This document shows, one piece after another, positions 47,021-55,742 of a DNA stretch of 64,000 nt. The notes beneath the pieces were generated by a model that worked only from the letters and a program-made list of their open reading frames with translations, was not told the origin of the DNA and did not search any database. This DNA comes from JBKPNJ01 sp963695705. Its GTDB lineage: Bacteria; Actinomycetota; Actinomycetes; Propionibacteriales; Nocardioidaceae. The translations under genes and the position numbers were made by a program. The stretch lies in the NCBI GenBank assembly GCA_963695705.1, contig CAVOHB010000010.1:62001-126000 (forward strand), given 5' to 3'. Positions within the stretch are counted from its first letter, which is position 1, and the number at the start of each line of letters is the position of its first letter.

Positions 47021-48144
47021 CAGACCGACCCCTCACTGCCGGCGACCGCGGGTTGAGCGGTCGTGGCCCGGCGACAGAGCCAGACCAGCAGAACCATCCC
47101 GCCCACCGGCAGTTCCAGTCCGAAGATGAAGGCCCGGTAGATGAGGACGCCGGCCACGGTCACCACCGGCGCACCTCCGAAGGCGATCAGCAACGCGGCC
47201 ATCCCTACCTCAACCAGTCCAGCTCCACCGGGCGTGACGGCGGCGATCGTCAACACGCGCTCGAACGCATACCCGGCCAGGACCTGCGCCACTGTCAGCG
47301 TGCTGCCGATCATGTGCAGGCTCAACCACAACAGCAGCGCCTGCAGCGCCGAGTAAGCGAGCATACCCATGGACAGCTGGAGCCAGGCCCGTCGCAACAG
47401 TCCGATGCTCTCGCGGCGGAGGTCCAGCAGCGTGCGTTGCACGTTCACCGTTCGCCTGGACCGGACGAGAGCCAGTGCCCACCCGATGATGCGGTCCGTG
47501 CCCCGCCCGAGGAACCGCGCGGCGCCCTCGTGGCACAGCGACACTCCCATTCCCGCGGTGAACAGGACGAACGCGACGAGCGCCACCACGACCAGGGTCA
47601 TCACCTGTTGGTGCAGCACCTGGTCGGTGAACAGGAGCGCCAGCACAGCCAGCAGGGGCAGGCTCAGCTTGGTGAGCAGCAGGGCCAGGTTGCTCACGAA
47701 CGTGTAGACCGTGAAGGCCGGTTTGCTGAAACCCCACGCCCGGCTCATCGCGTAGTTGAGGCCGACCCCGAACGCACCGCCGAACGGGACCAGGTTCGAG
47801 ACGGCACTCCCGGTCAGGTTGAGCGTGATCGCCCGGCGGTGAGTCAGCTGCGGCAGGGACGCGGTCAGCACGAACGAGTGTGCGTACAGTCCGAGGAACC
47901 ACACTGCGCAGAGGATGACGACCTGCGCGATCGACAGGCTCTGGATGGCGTCGACGACGTCTCCCCAGGGTGCGTGCGCAGCCCGCGGCAGCACGGCCAG
48001 TACGAGGCCCGCCATCAGCGCGAGGGAGACAGCGATCTTGACCAGGCGGATGACCCGTGGCCGCGCCGGTCGGCGCCGCGCGTGGCGGGCGGGAGCCCCC
48101 GCGAGGCGCTCGCCCGTCGGTGGATCGCTGACCTGCACGCTCAT
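47020..48144 (-). CDS. lysylphosphatidylglycerol-synthase-TM/UPF0104-like membrane protein
   Basis: The 374-aa product starts at ATG 48144 with SD GGGGAG close upstream. About eight hydrophobic helices match the LPG_synthase_TM/UPF0104 fold: SAVSNLVPFGGAFGVGLNYA, AYSALQALLLWLSLHMIG and AVTPGGAGLVEVGMAALL (the PGGxGxxE motif). Such proteins act as lipid flippases or accompany lipid-linked glycan synthesis. First long gene of the operon, which continues GT4, PIG-L, PAP2 and GT-C. Confidence 0.85.
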   Translation of the reverse strand: MSVQVSDPPTGERLAGAPARHARRRPARPRVIRLVKIAVSLALMAGLVLAVLPRAAHAPWGDVVDAIQSLSIAQVVILCAVWFLGLYAHSFVLTASLPQLTHRRAITLNLTGSAVSNLVPFGGAFGVGLNYAMSRAWGFSKPAFTVYTFVSNLALLLTKLSLPLLAVLALLFTDQVLHQQVMTLVVVALVAFVLFTAGMGVSLCHEGAARFLGRGTDRIIGWALALVRSRRTVNVQRTLLDLRRESIGLLRRAWLQLSMGMLAYSALQALLLWLSLHMIGSTLTVAQVLAGYAFERVLTIAAVTPGGAGLVEVGMAALLIAFGGAPVVTVAGVLIYRAFIFGLELPVGGMVLLVWLCRRATTAQPAVAGSEGSV

Positions 48145-48184
48145 GACACTCCCCGAGGGCCGTCGCACGAGCGCGAGGGAGGGT

Positions 48185-48271
48185 TCAGGCCCACTCGGGG
48201 CCGCCCGGGCACGTCGGCTGGGGGTCATCCAGGACGACGGGCCAGTGGGCGTGCAGAACGGGGTTCGACAT
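48185..48271 (-). CDS. short ORF of 28 aa in the leader of the glycan operon
   Basis: ATG 48271 to TGA 48185 encodes MSNPVLHAHWPVVLDDPQPT followed by CPGGPEWA. Third codon positions are almost all G or C (25 of 27), as in real genes here. The SD is modest (AGGA about 8 bases upstream). It ends 40 bases before the flippase-like start. It may be a leader peptide, a small membrane-independent protein, or chance. No homologue is known to me. Confidence 0.4.
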   Translation of the reverse strand: MSNPVLHAHWPVVLDDPQPTCPGGPEWA

Positions 48272-48339
48272 GTCCTCATTCCTCACTCGTCGCCGACCGC
48301 GGGCAGATTCAGCCCGGAGAACCGAGCCGAGATGTGGCA

Positions 48340-48345
48340 ACTATA
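48340..48345 (-). promoter_or_regulatory. possible -10 element of the glycan operon
   Basis: TATAGT on the minus strand, with a start expected near 48333, about 60 bases before the 28-aa ORF. The -35 is weak. The flanking TACTAC and TAGTTG half-sites resemble those at the BlaI gene promoter. Confidence 0.35.
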
Positions 48346-48392
48346 CGAACAGTAGTAACAAACGGTGCAGTTTAGTGGCGGCGAATCGCCGT

Positions 48393-49349
48393 CTATCGAC
48401 TCACCTCGTAAACCGCCTGCGCGTGGTCGAACAGCGAGTCCGTGTCCTGGCCGGCGTCCACGTTCACCGCGACGACCGCCACCAGGATCGACGCGACGGC
48501 GAGCATCTCGACGATACGACCGTGCAACGGTGCCGGTGCCAGCAGGGCCTGCACCCGCCCGACCACGCCGCTCTCGCCCATCCGCAGGCTCAAGCCACTC
48601 GCCGCCGCCCGGCGCGGTCGGAGGTCCGCGGCGACCGGTCGGGACCGGGCCAAGGCGGCCCGGGCAAGGGCCCGTGCGGCGAGCCGCCGGTCGCCGACGG
48701 CGGACGCCGCGTCCTCGTCCGCCCATCGCTCGACCTCCGCCCGCACGACCGTCGCCACCCGCCGCAGCAGCGGGTTGGCGGCGGCGGACAGTTCGACGGC
48801 GAGCACGTACAGATGGTGCCGGTGCCGCAGGTGCGATGCCTCATGGGCGAGCAGCACGCGTCGTTCCGCCGCGGGGAGCGCCCTCAGCATCGCGGTCGAG
48901 ACCACGACCCGGCCGCGCATGCCGGGCAGCGCGTAGGCATCCGGGCGCGGATCGTCGACGACGACAAGACCCGACGCGTCCCCGCCGAGGTCACGACCAG
49001 CCTGCTGCGCATCCCATAGATCGCGCACCGCGAGGACGGCCCGACGGACCGCCATGCCAGTGAGCACCATGACCGCAGCTCCCGCTGGAGGTCCGACCAG
49101 ACGCGGGACCGGGTTGGTCGCATGCAGCACAGCCGTCGACCAGTGGCCCGTATCGGCCAGCCACGGGATCTGCGCCAGCTGGCTGAACGCCACCTCCCAC
49201 AACGCGAATCCGGTCGCCAGTGCGGCGCAGAGACCGGCGACCGACAGCAGGCGCACCGTGTCCGCGGGTCTGAGCCGCCGGCTCAGCGGGCCGGCGAGCG
49301 CGCTGAGGACCAGGTCGGCCAGCACGGACACGGCCAGAGCGAGGTACAT
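48393..49349 (-). CDS. M56-family BlaR1-like membrane zinc peptidase
   Basis: The 318-aa protein has two or three N-terminal membrane helices. The zinc peptidase motif is LLAHEASHLRHRHHL (HExxH at 169-173), with a later Glu in RWADEDAASA, and a last membrane helix near the C-terminus (MLAVASILVAVVAVNV). There is no penicillin-binding sensor domain, so it is the short actinobacterial BlaR1-like type. It follows the BlaI gene by 9 bases. The pair resembles a repressor/anti-repressor protease unit. The signal is unknown. Confidence 0.9.
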   Translation of the reverse strand: MYLALAVSVLADLVLSALAGPLSRRLRPADTVRLLSVAGLCAALATGFALWEVAFSQLAQIPWLADTGHWSTAVLHATNPVPRLVGPPAGAAVMVLTGMAVRRAVLAVRDLWDAQQAGRDLGGDASGLVVVDDPRPDAYALPGMRGRVVVSTAMLRALPAAERRVLLAHEASHLRHRHHLYVLAVELSAAANPLLRRVATVVRAEVERWADEDAASAVGDRRLAARALARAALARSRPVAADLRPRRAAASGLSLRMGESGVVGRVQALLAPAPLHGRIVEMLAVASILVAVVAVNVDAGQDTDSLFDHAQAVYEVSR

Positions 49350-49358
49350 GAGGGCGAC

Positions 49359-49730
49359 CTAGGCTGTCGGTGCGTCGTCGGTGGTGTCCTCGAGCAGTGC
49401 CGCGAGGACCTTCTCGTCGTCGGGACCGAGCTCGGCGACGAACTGCGCCAGCACTCCGGCTCGGTTGGTTTCCGTGTCGAGCAAGCGCCGCATCCGTCTG
49501 GCGGCGAGCGTCGCCGCGTCACGTACCGGCGAGTACGCGTAGGCCCGACCGACACGGCGGCGGTCCAGCACCCCCCGACCAGCCATCCTCGCCAGCGTCG
49601 TCATCACCGTCGTGTATGCCAGCCCGGCGTCGAGTTCGGACAAGACCTCCGCAGGGGTCAACGGCCGCCCGGCGGCAGCCAATGCGGCCAGAACCTCCCG
49701 CTCGAGAGCGCCGCGGTCGCGTCGAGGCAC
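49359..49730 (-). CDS. BlaI/MecI-family repressor
   Basis: The 123-aa winged-helix repressor (RGALEREVLAALAAAGRPLT, GLAYTTVMTTLARMAGRGVL, GRAYAYSPVRD) has a C-terminal dimerisation helix. GTG 49730 starts the conserved part. An in-frame CTG 24 bases further upstream (49754) has a better SD (GAGGAG, 5 bases) and might be the true start. The M56 peptidase gene follows directly. The dyad at 49770-49791 is a good autoregulatory operator candidate. Confidence 0.9.
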   Translation of the reverse strand: MPRRDRGALEREVLAALAAAGRPLTPAEVLSELDAGLAYTTVMTTLARMAGRGVLDRRRVGRAYAYSPVRDAATLAARRMRRLLDTETNRAGVLAQFVAELGPDDEKVLAALLEDTTDDAPTA

Positions 49731-49769
49731 TCTGTCTTGGGCAGGCAGGGGATCTCCTCGGATTCGACG

Positions 49770-49791
49770 TACTACTAGCACGAGTGTAGTT
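49770..49791. promoter_or_regulatory. candidate BlaI operator dyad
   Basis: TACTAC-N10-GTAGTT is an inverted repeat 40 bases before the BlaI start. BlaI/MecI operators are dyads with TACTA/TAGTA-type half-sites. The spacer here is longer than usual, so binding needs a test. Confidence 0.45.
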
Positions 49792-49827
49792 GCTGTTCCC
49801 CGACGTCTCGGCGGTTTTCGGGTTGCG

Positions 49828-50367
49828 CTATCCCCGCCGCAGCGCGGCGAACGTCGCTCGCGGTGGCGGGGGGATCCGGTCCCGGGCCGCCTGACTCCCC
49901 GCCCGGCGCCTGCGCATCTCCAGCGCCAGGCTTTCCTCGCCGCGCGCCATCGCCCAGTGGTGGTTCGCCGCGAACCCCGGCCGCAGCAGCCAGGTGAGCC
50001 GGCGCAGCAGCGGCTTTGTCGCACTGACCCGCCAGTCATAGGTGATCACGACTTCGGGCCCGTCCTGCTCAAACGCCCACCGACCGGTGCCTGCCAGATC
50101 ACCCGCCGCGGCCAGCGCGAACCCCTGATCGGTGATGGGTTCGGTGATCGTCAGATCCCAGCGCAACGTGTACGGAAGCCACCCCTTGGTGTGCAGGCCG
50201 ACCACGCGCCCCACACCGTCCGGCCCGCCCGCTTCGATGAGGCGGACACTGAGGTAGACAGCGGGCCACCACCGCGACAGGGACTCCGCGTCGGCGAGAA
50301 CCGCCTTCACTTCGTCGACCGTGCCCGCGACACGCCAGGTCGTGAAGAACTCGTAGTCGGCGCTCAT
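49828..50367 (-). CDS. SRPBCC-superfamily (polyketide cyclase/START-like) protein
   Basis: The product is 179 aa from ATG 50367. The helix-grip fold is evident: EFFTTWRVAGTVDEVKAVLA, LSRWWPAVYLSVRLIE, GWLPYTLRWDLTI and ADEIWDW-like GRWAFEQDGPEVVITYDWRV. This fold binds hydrophobic ligands. The ligand and enzymatic role are unknown. It is divergent from the MFS gene. Confidence 0.85.
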   Translation of the reverse strand: MSADYEFFTTWRVAGTVDEVKAVLADAESLSRWWPAVYLSVRLIEAGGPDGVGRVVGLHTKGWLPYTLRWDLTITEPITDQGFALAAAGDLAGTGRWAFEQDGPEVVITYDWRVSATKPLLRRLTWLLRPGFAANHHWAMARGEESLALEMRRRRAGSQAARDRIPPPPRATFAALRRG

Positions 50368-50465
50368 CGCCGACGAAGATACCGCTGCCCGCAAACGGGT
50401 GGTTGGCGCGGCGAGCCGGTGGCAGGCTGTCTCCCCGGTCAGTAGCGCGGGAGGGGTTTACACCA

Positions 50466-51725
50466 TTGGCTCGGCTCACGGCGACCACCGTCTACCTCGC
50501 CAGCGAGCTGTGGCTGGAGCTCGCCTGGAAGATCTCGTTCACGGTGACCGCGGTGTACTTCGTCACCGAGGTCGGGCTCAACCCCTTCCAGCTGGTGCTC
50601 GTCGGGACCGTGCTGGAGCTGACGATCCTGGTCTTCGAGGTCCCCACCGGCGTCGTCGCCGACACCTACAGCCGAAGGCTGTCGCTGATCATCGGCTGGG
50701 TCGTGATGGGCGTGGGCATGATCATCGTCGGCGCCTCCCACTCGTTCCCGGTGATCCTCGGCGGGTACGCGACGTGGGGTTTCGGCTACACGTTCACCAG
50801 TGGGGCGGACCAGGCCTGGATCACCGACGAGGTAGGTGTGGCCAAGGTCGGGCGGTTGTTCGTGCGCGGCCAGCAGTTCGGCTACGTCGGCGGGCTGGCC
50901 GGCATCGGCGTCAGTGTCGCCGTGGCCAGCGTCGACCTGTCGGCGGCGATCATGCTCGGCGGCGTTCTCGCGATCGGCTTCGCCGTGTTCGCGGCCGTGA
51001 CGATGCCCGAGCACGGGTTCGCCCGACGCGCCCGGACCGAACGGGCCGGCGCGCTGCGCGACCTGCGGACCACCACTGCACGCGGTGCACGTTATGTGAG
51101 AACCAGCCCGCTGCTGCTGTTGATCTTCGGCATCGCGTTCTTCGCGGGGGCATCGACGGAGAGCTTCGACCGGCTGTGGCAGGCGCACATCATCGACGAC
51201 ATCGGCCTCCCCGGGGTGGGGTCGCTCGATCCCGTCGTGTGGTTCGGGGTGTTCGGCGCGGGCTCGATGCTGATCGGTCTGGCCGCCTCACAGGTCCTCA
51301 TCCGGTACGTGGAAGGCACCGACCGGGCACGGCTCACGCGGCTGCTGTTCCTGTTCACGCTGGTCCAGGCGGTCGCGGTGCTGTGCTTCGCGTTCACCGG
51401 CCGGCTGTGGCCCGCACTGACGGCATTCTGGCTGTACTACCTGACGCGTTCGCTGGTCGATCCCGTCTTCATGACGTGGGTGAATGAAAACATCACCGAC
51501 TCCACCGTGCGCGCCACGGTGATCTCGATCTCCGGGCAGTCGGACGCGATCGGCCAGGTGACCGGCGGCCCCGCTCTCGGTGCCGTCGGCACGGTGTTCT
51601 CGTTGCGCGCGGCCCTGGCGGCCGGCGCAGCACTGCTGGTCCCGGCCCTCGCCTTGTACGGACGGGCGATGCGACACCGGGGCCGGTCACCCGCGCTCGA
51701 TGCGGCGCCGGCGGAGGATGCATAG
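50466..51725 (+). CDS. MFS transporter
   Basis: The 419-aa product has about 12 hydrophobic helices with the A-motif-like GVVADTYSRRLSLIIGWV and a conserved TSGADQAWITDEVG between helices 4 and 5. The latter is typical of a tetracycline-resistance/MDR-like MFS branch. The TTG start at 50466 has SD GGGAGGGG 9 bases upstream. The frame is open to 50403 without homology. Substrate unknown, exporter likely. Confidence 0.82.
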   Translation: MARLTATTVYLASELWLELAWKISFTVTAVYFVTEVGLNPFQLVLVGTVLELTILVFEVPTGVVADTYSRRLSLIIGWVVMGVGMIIVGASHSFPVILGGYATWGFGYTFTSGADQAWITDEVGVAKVGRLFVRGQQFGYVGGLAGIGVSVAVASVDLSAAIMLGGVLAIGFAVFAAVTMPEHGFARRARTERAGALRDLRTTTARGARYVRTSPLLLLIFGIAFFAGASTESFDRLWQAHIIDDIGLPGVGSLDPVVWFGVFGAGSMLIGLAASQVLIRYVEGTDRARLTRLLFLFTLVQAVAVLCFAFTGRLWPALTAFWLYYLTRSLVDPVFMTWVNENITDSTVRATVISISGQSDAIGQVTGGPALGAVGTVFSLRAALAAGAALLVPALALYGRAMRHRGRSPALDAAPAEDA

Positions 51726-51740
51726 CCCACACCCGGTCCA

Positions 51741-52052
51741 TTGCGGCTTTCGCCCGCCGCCTGGTGTCACATTCACGATGTCTTCGAGGCCGAAGGAGCA
51801 CTCAGCACGGTCACGTTCGCGCCGATCGCCGCGGACTTCCTGTTCAACCCGAAGAACAGCAAGAGCCCCGACCGCTGGGTGACCGCTGATGTGCTCAGCC
51901 GGGTCGATGCCCACTCGTTCCTGGGGATCGACCTCTACCAGACGTCCAGTAACCAGGGGCGGTCTTTGCTCACCAAGCCGACCCGCTGCACCCTCGCGGC
52001 TGACCTCAGCCTGGGGTCATCCCATCCGGGGGCAGCACCGCGGTCACGTTGA
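51741..52052 (+). CDS. short coding-like ORF, possible gene remnant
   Basis: Between the MFS gene and the cyclase gene one forward frame keeps strong third-position G/C over about 100 codons and has protein-like composition (TVTFAPIAADFLFNPKNSKS, VLSRVDAHSFLGIDLYQTSS). The start is unclear (TTG 51741). Its last 47 bases overlap the convergent cyclase gene. I see no family match. It could be a small gene or the leftover of a larger one. Confidence 0.3.
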   Translation: MRLSPAAWCHIHDVFEAEGALSTVTFAPIAADFLFNPKNSKSPDRWVTADVLSRVDAHSFLGIDLYQTSSNQGRSLLTKPTRCTLAADLSLGSSHPGAAPRSR

Positions 52053-53499
52053 ACGTACGCACCCAGTCCGCCTTGCCGGCGAGCCGCAGACTGCCGAGAT
52101 CCTGGGCAGTGACCAGGTCGCTGACCGACTGGTGGGTCGCCTCGTCCACCAGGACCTGGCCCGGGCCCGCCGCGGTCTGGAGGCGTGCCGCGATGTTGAC
52201 GACGTCGCCGACGACCGCATAGTGCATCCGTCGCTCGGATCCGATGTTGCCGGCGATCACGGTGCCGCTGGTGATACCGATGCCCGTCTGCAGCCGTACG
52301 CCCGGCATCGTCGGGATCTCCAGACGCATCACCTCAGCCTGCATCACGAGCGCGGCGCGCACCGCCCGTTCCGGATCGTCGGAGTGGATGACCGGTGCTC
52401 CGAAGTAGGCGAATACGCCGTCCCCCAGGAGATCACCCACCGTCCCGCCGTGGCTCTCGACCGCGTCGGTGGCGAGCGAGAGATAACGGTTGAGCAGGTC
52501 CAGCGCCTGCTCGGGAGTGTGCTGCGCTGCCAGGGCGGTATAGCCACGGACGTCGGCGCAGAGGGTCGACACCTGCCGTCGGTCACCGCCGAGCGACACC
52601 GCGAACGGGTTCCTGAGCACCTCGGTCGCGATGCTGTCGCTGACGTAGCGCCCCAACAGATCGACGAGGCGGTCCTGGAGAGCCTTGGTCCGGAGCAGTG
52701 AGCGCACCCGCGCCGCCAGCTCGATCTCGTCGAAGGGCTTGGACAGGAAGTCGTTGGCGCCTGCCTCGAGCCCGCGGGCCTTGTCCTCGGGGCGGTTGAG
52801 CGCGGTGACAAGCAGAACGGGCAGGCCGGCGTGTTCGGCCTTATGCCGCAGCTGCTGGCACACCTCGATCCCGTCCAGGTCGGGCATCATGACGTCCAGG
52901 CAGACCAGGTCGGGCAGGTGCTCGGTGATGGCAGCGAGCGCGGCTCGCCCGTTGGCGGCCTCCACCACGTCGTACCCCTGGTGCCTTAGCAGCTTGCGGA
53001 GTAGCGCAAGGTTCGCCGGCTCGTCGTCGACCGCGAGGATCAGCGGTCGCTCACGACCCATCGACACCTGTGGTTTGGCTTGCGGCGCGGCGATCTGCGT
53101 CGCCGGGGGAACAGCATCGACCTCCGGAGCCGCTTCTACCTTGAGCAGCTCATCGACGCTGTCGGCGAACGTGGCGAAGTCGATCGGCTTGCTGAGATAG
53201 CCGTCGAACCCGGCCTTGAGCACGCGGGCGCGGTCACCCACCATCGCGTGCGCGGTGAAGGCGATGACACGCAAGGCCGCGGTGTCGTCGTTCGACCGGA
53301 TCTCCCGCAGGGCATCCCACCCGTTCATGTCCGGAAGCCCGAGATCCATCAGCACGAGGTCCGGATGCTTCTCCCGCGCGAGCGCGATACCGCCCGCGGC
53401 GGTCTCCGCCGTCAGTACGTCCTGGCCGGCCGCGCGGAGCAGCTTGCTGGCCAGCGCGAGATTCGCCGGTGTGTCCTCGACCAGCAGAATCGTCGCCAC
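52006..53499 (-). CDS. REC-REC-class III nucleotide cyclase response regulator
   Basis: The 497-aa protein has two receiver domains (1-118, LLVEDTPANLALASKLL with phospho-Asp in LVLMDLGLPDMNG; about 155-270, LAVDDEPANLALLRKLL with LVCLDVMMPDLDG). A class III adenylyl/guanylyl cyclase domain follows (about 300-490). Metal Asp residues are present (LCADVRGYTALAA and GDLLGDGVFAYFG). The usual purine-specifying Lys before the second Asp is replaced by Asp (VGDLLGD), so substrate choice is uncertain. Its ATG overlaps the stop of the upstream hybrid kinase by 1 base, giving a coupled kinase-to-cyclic-nucleotide relay. Confidence 0.92.
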   Translation of the reverse strand: MATILLVEDTPANLALASKLLRAAGQDVLTAETAAGGIALAREKHPDLVLMDLGLPDMNGWDALREIRSNDDTAALRVIAFTAHAMVGDRARVLKAGFDGYLSKPIDFATFADSVDELLKVEAAPEVDAVPPATQIAAPQAKPQVSMGRERPLILAVDDEPANLALLRKLLRHQGYDVVEAANGRAALAAITEHLPDLVCLDVMMPDLDGIEVCQQLRHKAEHAGLPVLLVTALNRPEDKARGLEAGANDFLSKPFDEIELAARVRSLLRTKALQDRLVDLLGRYVSDSIATEVLRNPFAVSLGGDRRQVSTLCADVRGYTALAAQHTPEQALDLLNRYLSLATDAVESHGGTVGDLLGDGVFAYFGAPVIHSDDPERAVRAALVMQAEVMRLEIPTMPGVRLQTGIGITSGTVIAGNIGSERRMHYAVVGDVVNIAARLQTAAGPGQVLVDEATHQSVSDLVTAQDLGSLRLAGKADWVRTFNVTAVLPPDGMTPG

Positions 53500-55601
53500 T
53501 ACGTGGCCGCCCCACTGGGTGCGTGCTGCTGGAGTGCGCTGAGCAGCGCGGCCCTGTTCAACGGCTTGCGCAGATGCGCGTCGGCACCGTCGGGAACCTC
53601 CGACTGATCGACGACGGAGACCACGATCACCGGGATGCCGCTGGTCGACGGGTCTGACTTGAGCTCCCGCAGAATCTCCTGGCCGTCGCGCCCCGGCATC
53701 AGGAGATCGAGGAGCACCGCCGCCGGCTGCAGCCGCCGCGCATCGTCCACTGCCACGCCGGCGCTGCGGGAGGTGACCACGCGATATCCGTCCCCGGCAA
53801 GCATCTTCTGCAGCAGCGGGGCGACCGATGGGTCGTCGTCCACGCTGAGCAGCAGATGCTCACCGTCGACCGGCTGATCCTGGCCGGGGCTGACCGGCTC
53901 GACCGGCGAGGAGCGAGAGTCGATCGGCAGCCGAAGGTGGAAGACACTTCCTTGCACGGGCTCAGGCTCGAGCGTGACGTCGCCCCCCATCGCCCGTGCA
54001 AGCCGGCGGCTGATCGCCAGCCCGAGCCCGGTTCCTGGCGCGCCGGACTCGACCTGACGGAACTCCTCGAAGATCGCGTCTCGCTGGTCGGCATCGATGC
54101 CCGGGCCCGTGTCGCGCACCGCCACTCGCAACGAACCGTCCGCCGCGCCGCCCACGACCACATCGACCTCACCCTCGTTGGTGAACTTCAACGCGTTCCC
54201 GAGCAGGTTGACGAGGATCTGTCGGACCCGTTGCTGGTCGAGCACCACCTGCTCGGGAGCGCCGGTGTCGTGCCAGCCGACGCCGATACCCTTCTGTGCG
54301 GCGAGCGACCGGTGCTGTGCCACCACCGCTTCGATGAGCTCTCTGGGGTCGAACGGCTGCGGGTCGAGGGTGAGCTTTCCGGCCTCGATCTTGGACAGGT
54401 CGAGGATCTCGTTGATGAGGCCGAGCAGGTCACGGCCACCGCGCTGAACCCACCCCAGCGACTCGGTCTGGTCCTGGTTGAGCGGACCGTCCACGCCGGC
54501 GAGGAGAGCGTCGGTGAAGCCGAGGATCGCGTTCATCGGGGTACGCAGCTCGTGGCTCACGCTGGCCAGGAACCTGGACTTCGCCTCGCTGGCGCGCGTC
54601 AGCGAGGCGTTCGTCTCGCGAAGGCGCTCGGCCAGCGTCCGCTCGCTCTCGAAGAGGTACGCCAACTGCTCGCTGGTGCTGTTGAGGTCGTGCGAGAGCT
54701 TGCCGAACTCATCGTGGTTCGGCACCTCCACGCGCCGGTCGAAGCGACCCGTGGTGATCCGTGCAAGAGCCCCCTCCATCTTCCGGACCGGCAGGATGAA
54801 CGCCCACGAGAGGGCGAAGCCGAGCAGCAGCGCCACCAGCACGCTCACCGCCGAGAACGCGATGACGATGTTGCGGAGGGTGTTGTGAAGGGACTGGAAA
54901 TCGTCCCGCGCGGCGTCCATGCCGTTCGTCGCCGCGGTGATGAACGGAATGCCACCCAACGCCGCGGAGCAGGGATTCTCTGCCGTGGGCTGGTCGCAGT
55001 TGGCCAACAGGTCCTCGAGAACGTGCGACTGCACGTGCTCCTCGTTGAGATGGTCTCGCCTGGCCGCCCGGAAATGACCCGCCTCGAAATCAGCCAGCAC
55101 CGTGGCGCTCGCCCGCTTATAGTCCCGGTTCGCCGCTGCGAGCTCGTCGTAGAACGCGTTGTCGGCCGGGTCATCCCGTCTCAGACTCGCGAGCAGGTCC
55201 AGGAAGGCCGCCTTCTTGTCCAGCACCTTGTCATTCCACTGGTCGGCCTCGACCGGGTCGTTCTTGTGCCTCAGGATCGCCATGGCCCGGTAGTGGCTCT
55301 GCGCGGTGATGTCATACAGCATCTGCCGGGCCCGGTCGACCTTCGTCGCCTGCGCGTTGAGCACCTCCATCCGGTCGTTCATCTGACCGATGACGACCAG
55401 GCTCAGGGCGGCCATCGCCATCAGGAGCGCGGCCCCGGTCAGGAAGCCGAACAGCAGCTTGGCGTGAATGCTCGCGCGGATGCCGGCCACGGCGTCGACA
55501 AGGGGGCGCAGCCAGCCGGTGAAGCGCGGCAGCCGGGGTTCGTCGACGTTTGCGTCCCGCGGAGGCGCCTCATCCGGCCGCAGCTCTGAGGAGGATTGCA
55601 T
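53499..55601 (-). CDS. membrane hybrid sensor histidine kinase
   Basis: The 700-aa protein has TM1 (about 48-72), a 170-residue extracellular helical sensor, TM2 (about 244-270), HAMP (PVRKMEGALARITTGRFD), HisKA with phospho-His350 (ASVSHELRTPMNAILGFTDA) and HATPase_c (NLLGNALKFTNEG, DTGPGID, GTGLGLAISRRLA). The C-terminal receiver has LLSVDDDPSVAPLLQKML, with Asp in AAVLLDLLMPGRDG. The sensor looks like a CHASE3/4-helix-bundle type. It is the likely kinase for the downstream REC-REC-cyclase. Confidence 0.93.
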   Translation of the reverse strand: MQSSSELRPDEAPPRDANVDEPRLPRFTGWLRPLVDAVAGIRASIHAKLLFGFLTGAALLMAMAALSLVVIGQMNDRMEVLNAQATKVDRARQMLYDITAQSHYRAMAILRHKNDPVEADQWNDKVLDKKAAFLDLLASLRRDDPADNAFYDELAAANRDYKRASATVLADFEAGHFRAARRDHLNEEHVQSHVLEDLLANCDQPTAENPCSAALGGIPFITAATNGMDAARDDFQSLHNTLRNIVIAFSAVSVLVALLLGFALSWAFILPVRKMEGALARITTGRFDRRVEVPNHDEFGKLSHDLNSTSEQLAYLFESERTLAERLRETNASLTRASEAKSRFLASVSHELRTPMNAILGFTDALLAGVDGPLNQDQTESLGWVQRGGRDLLGLINEILDLSKIEAGKLTLDPQPFDPRELIEAVVAQHRSLAAQKGIGVGWHDTGAPEQVVLDQQRVRQILVNLLGNALKFTNEGEVDVVVGGAADGSLRVAVRDTGPGIDADQRDAIFEEFRQVESGAPGTGLGLAISRRLARAMGGDVTLEPEPVQGSVFHLRLPIDSRSSPVEPVSPGQDQPVDGEHLLLSVDDDPSVAPLLQKMLAGDGYRVVTSRSAGVAVDDARRLQPAAVLLDLLMPGRDGQEILRELKSDPSTSGIPVIVVSVVDQSEVPDGADAHLRKPLNRAALLSALQQHAPSGAAT

Positions 55602-55742
55602 CGAGCCAATCGCCTCCGAAGGTCTGTTCGACTACAGATACACCTCACCGCGCGCAGATCGCAACCGAGTAGCAACGCCGCGCGCGGCCACGCTGAGCTC
55701 CGGCGAAGGGCCGGTCACCGTTGCCTAGAGTCTAGGAACACC

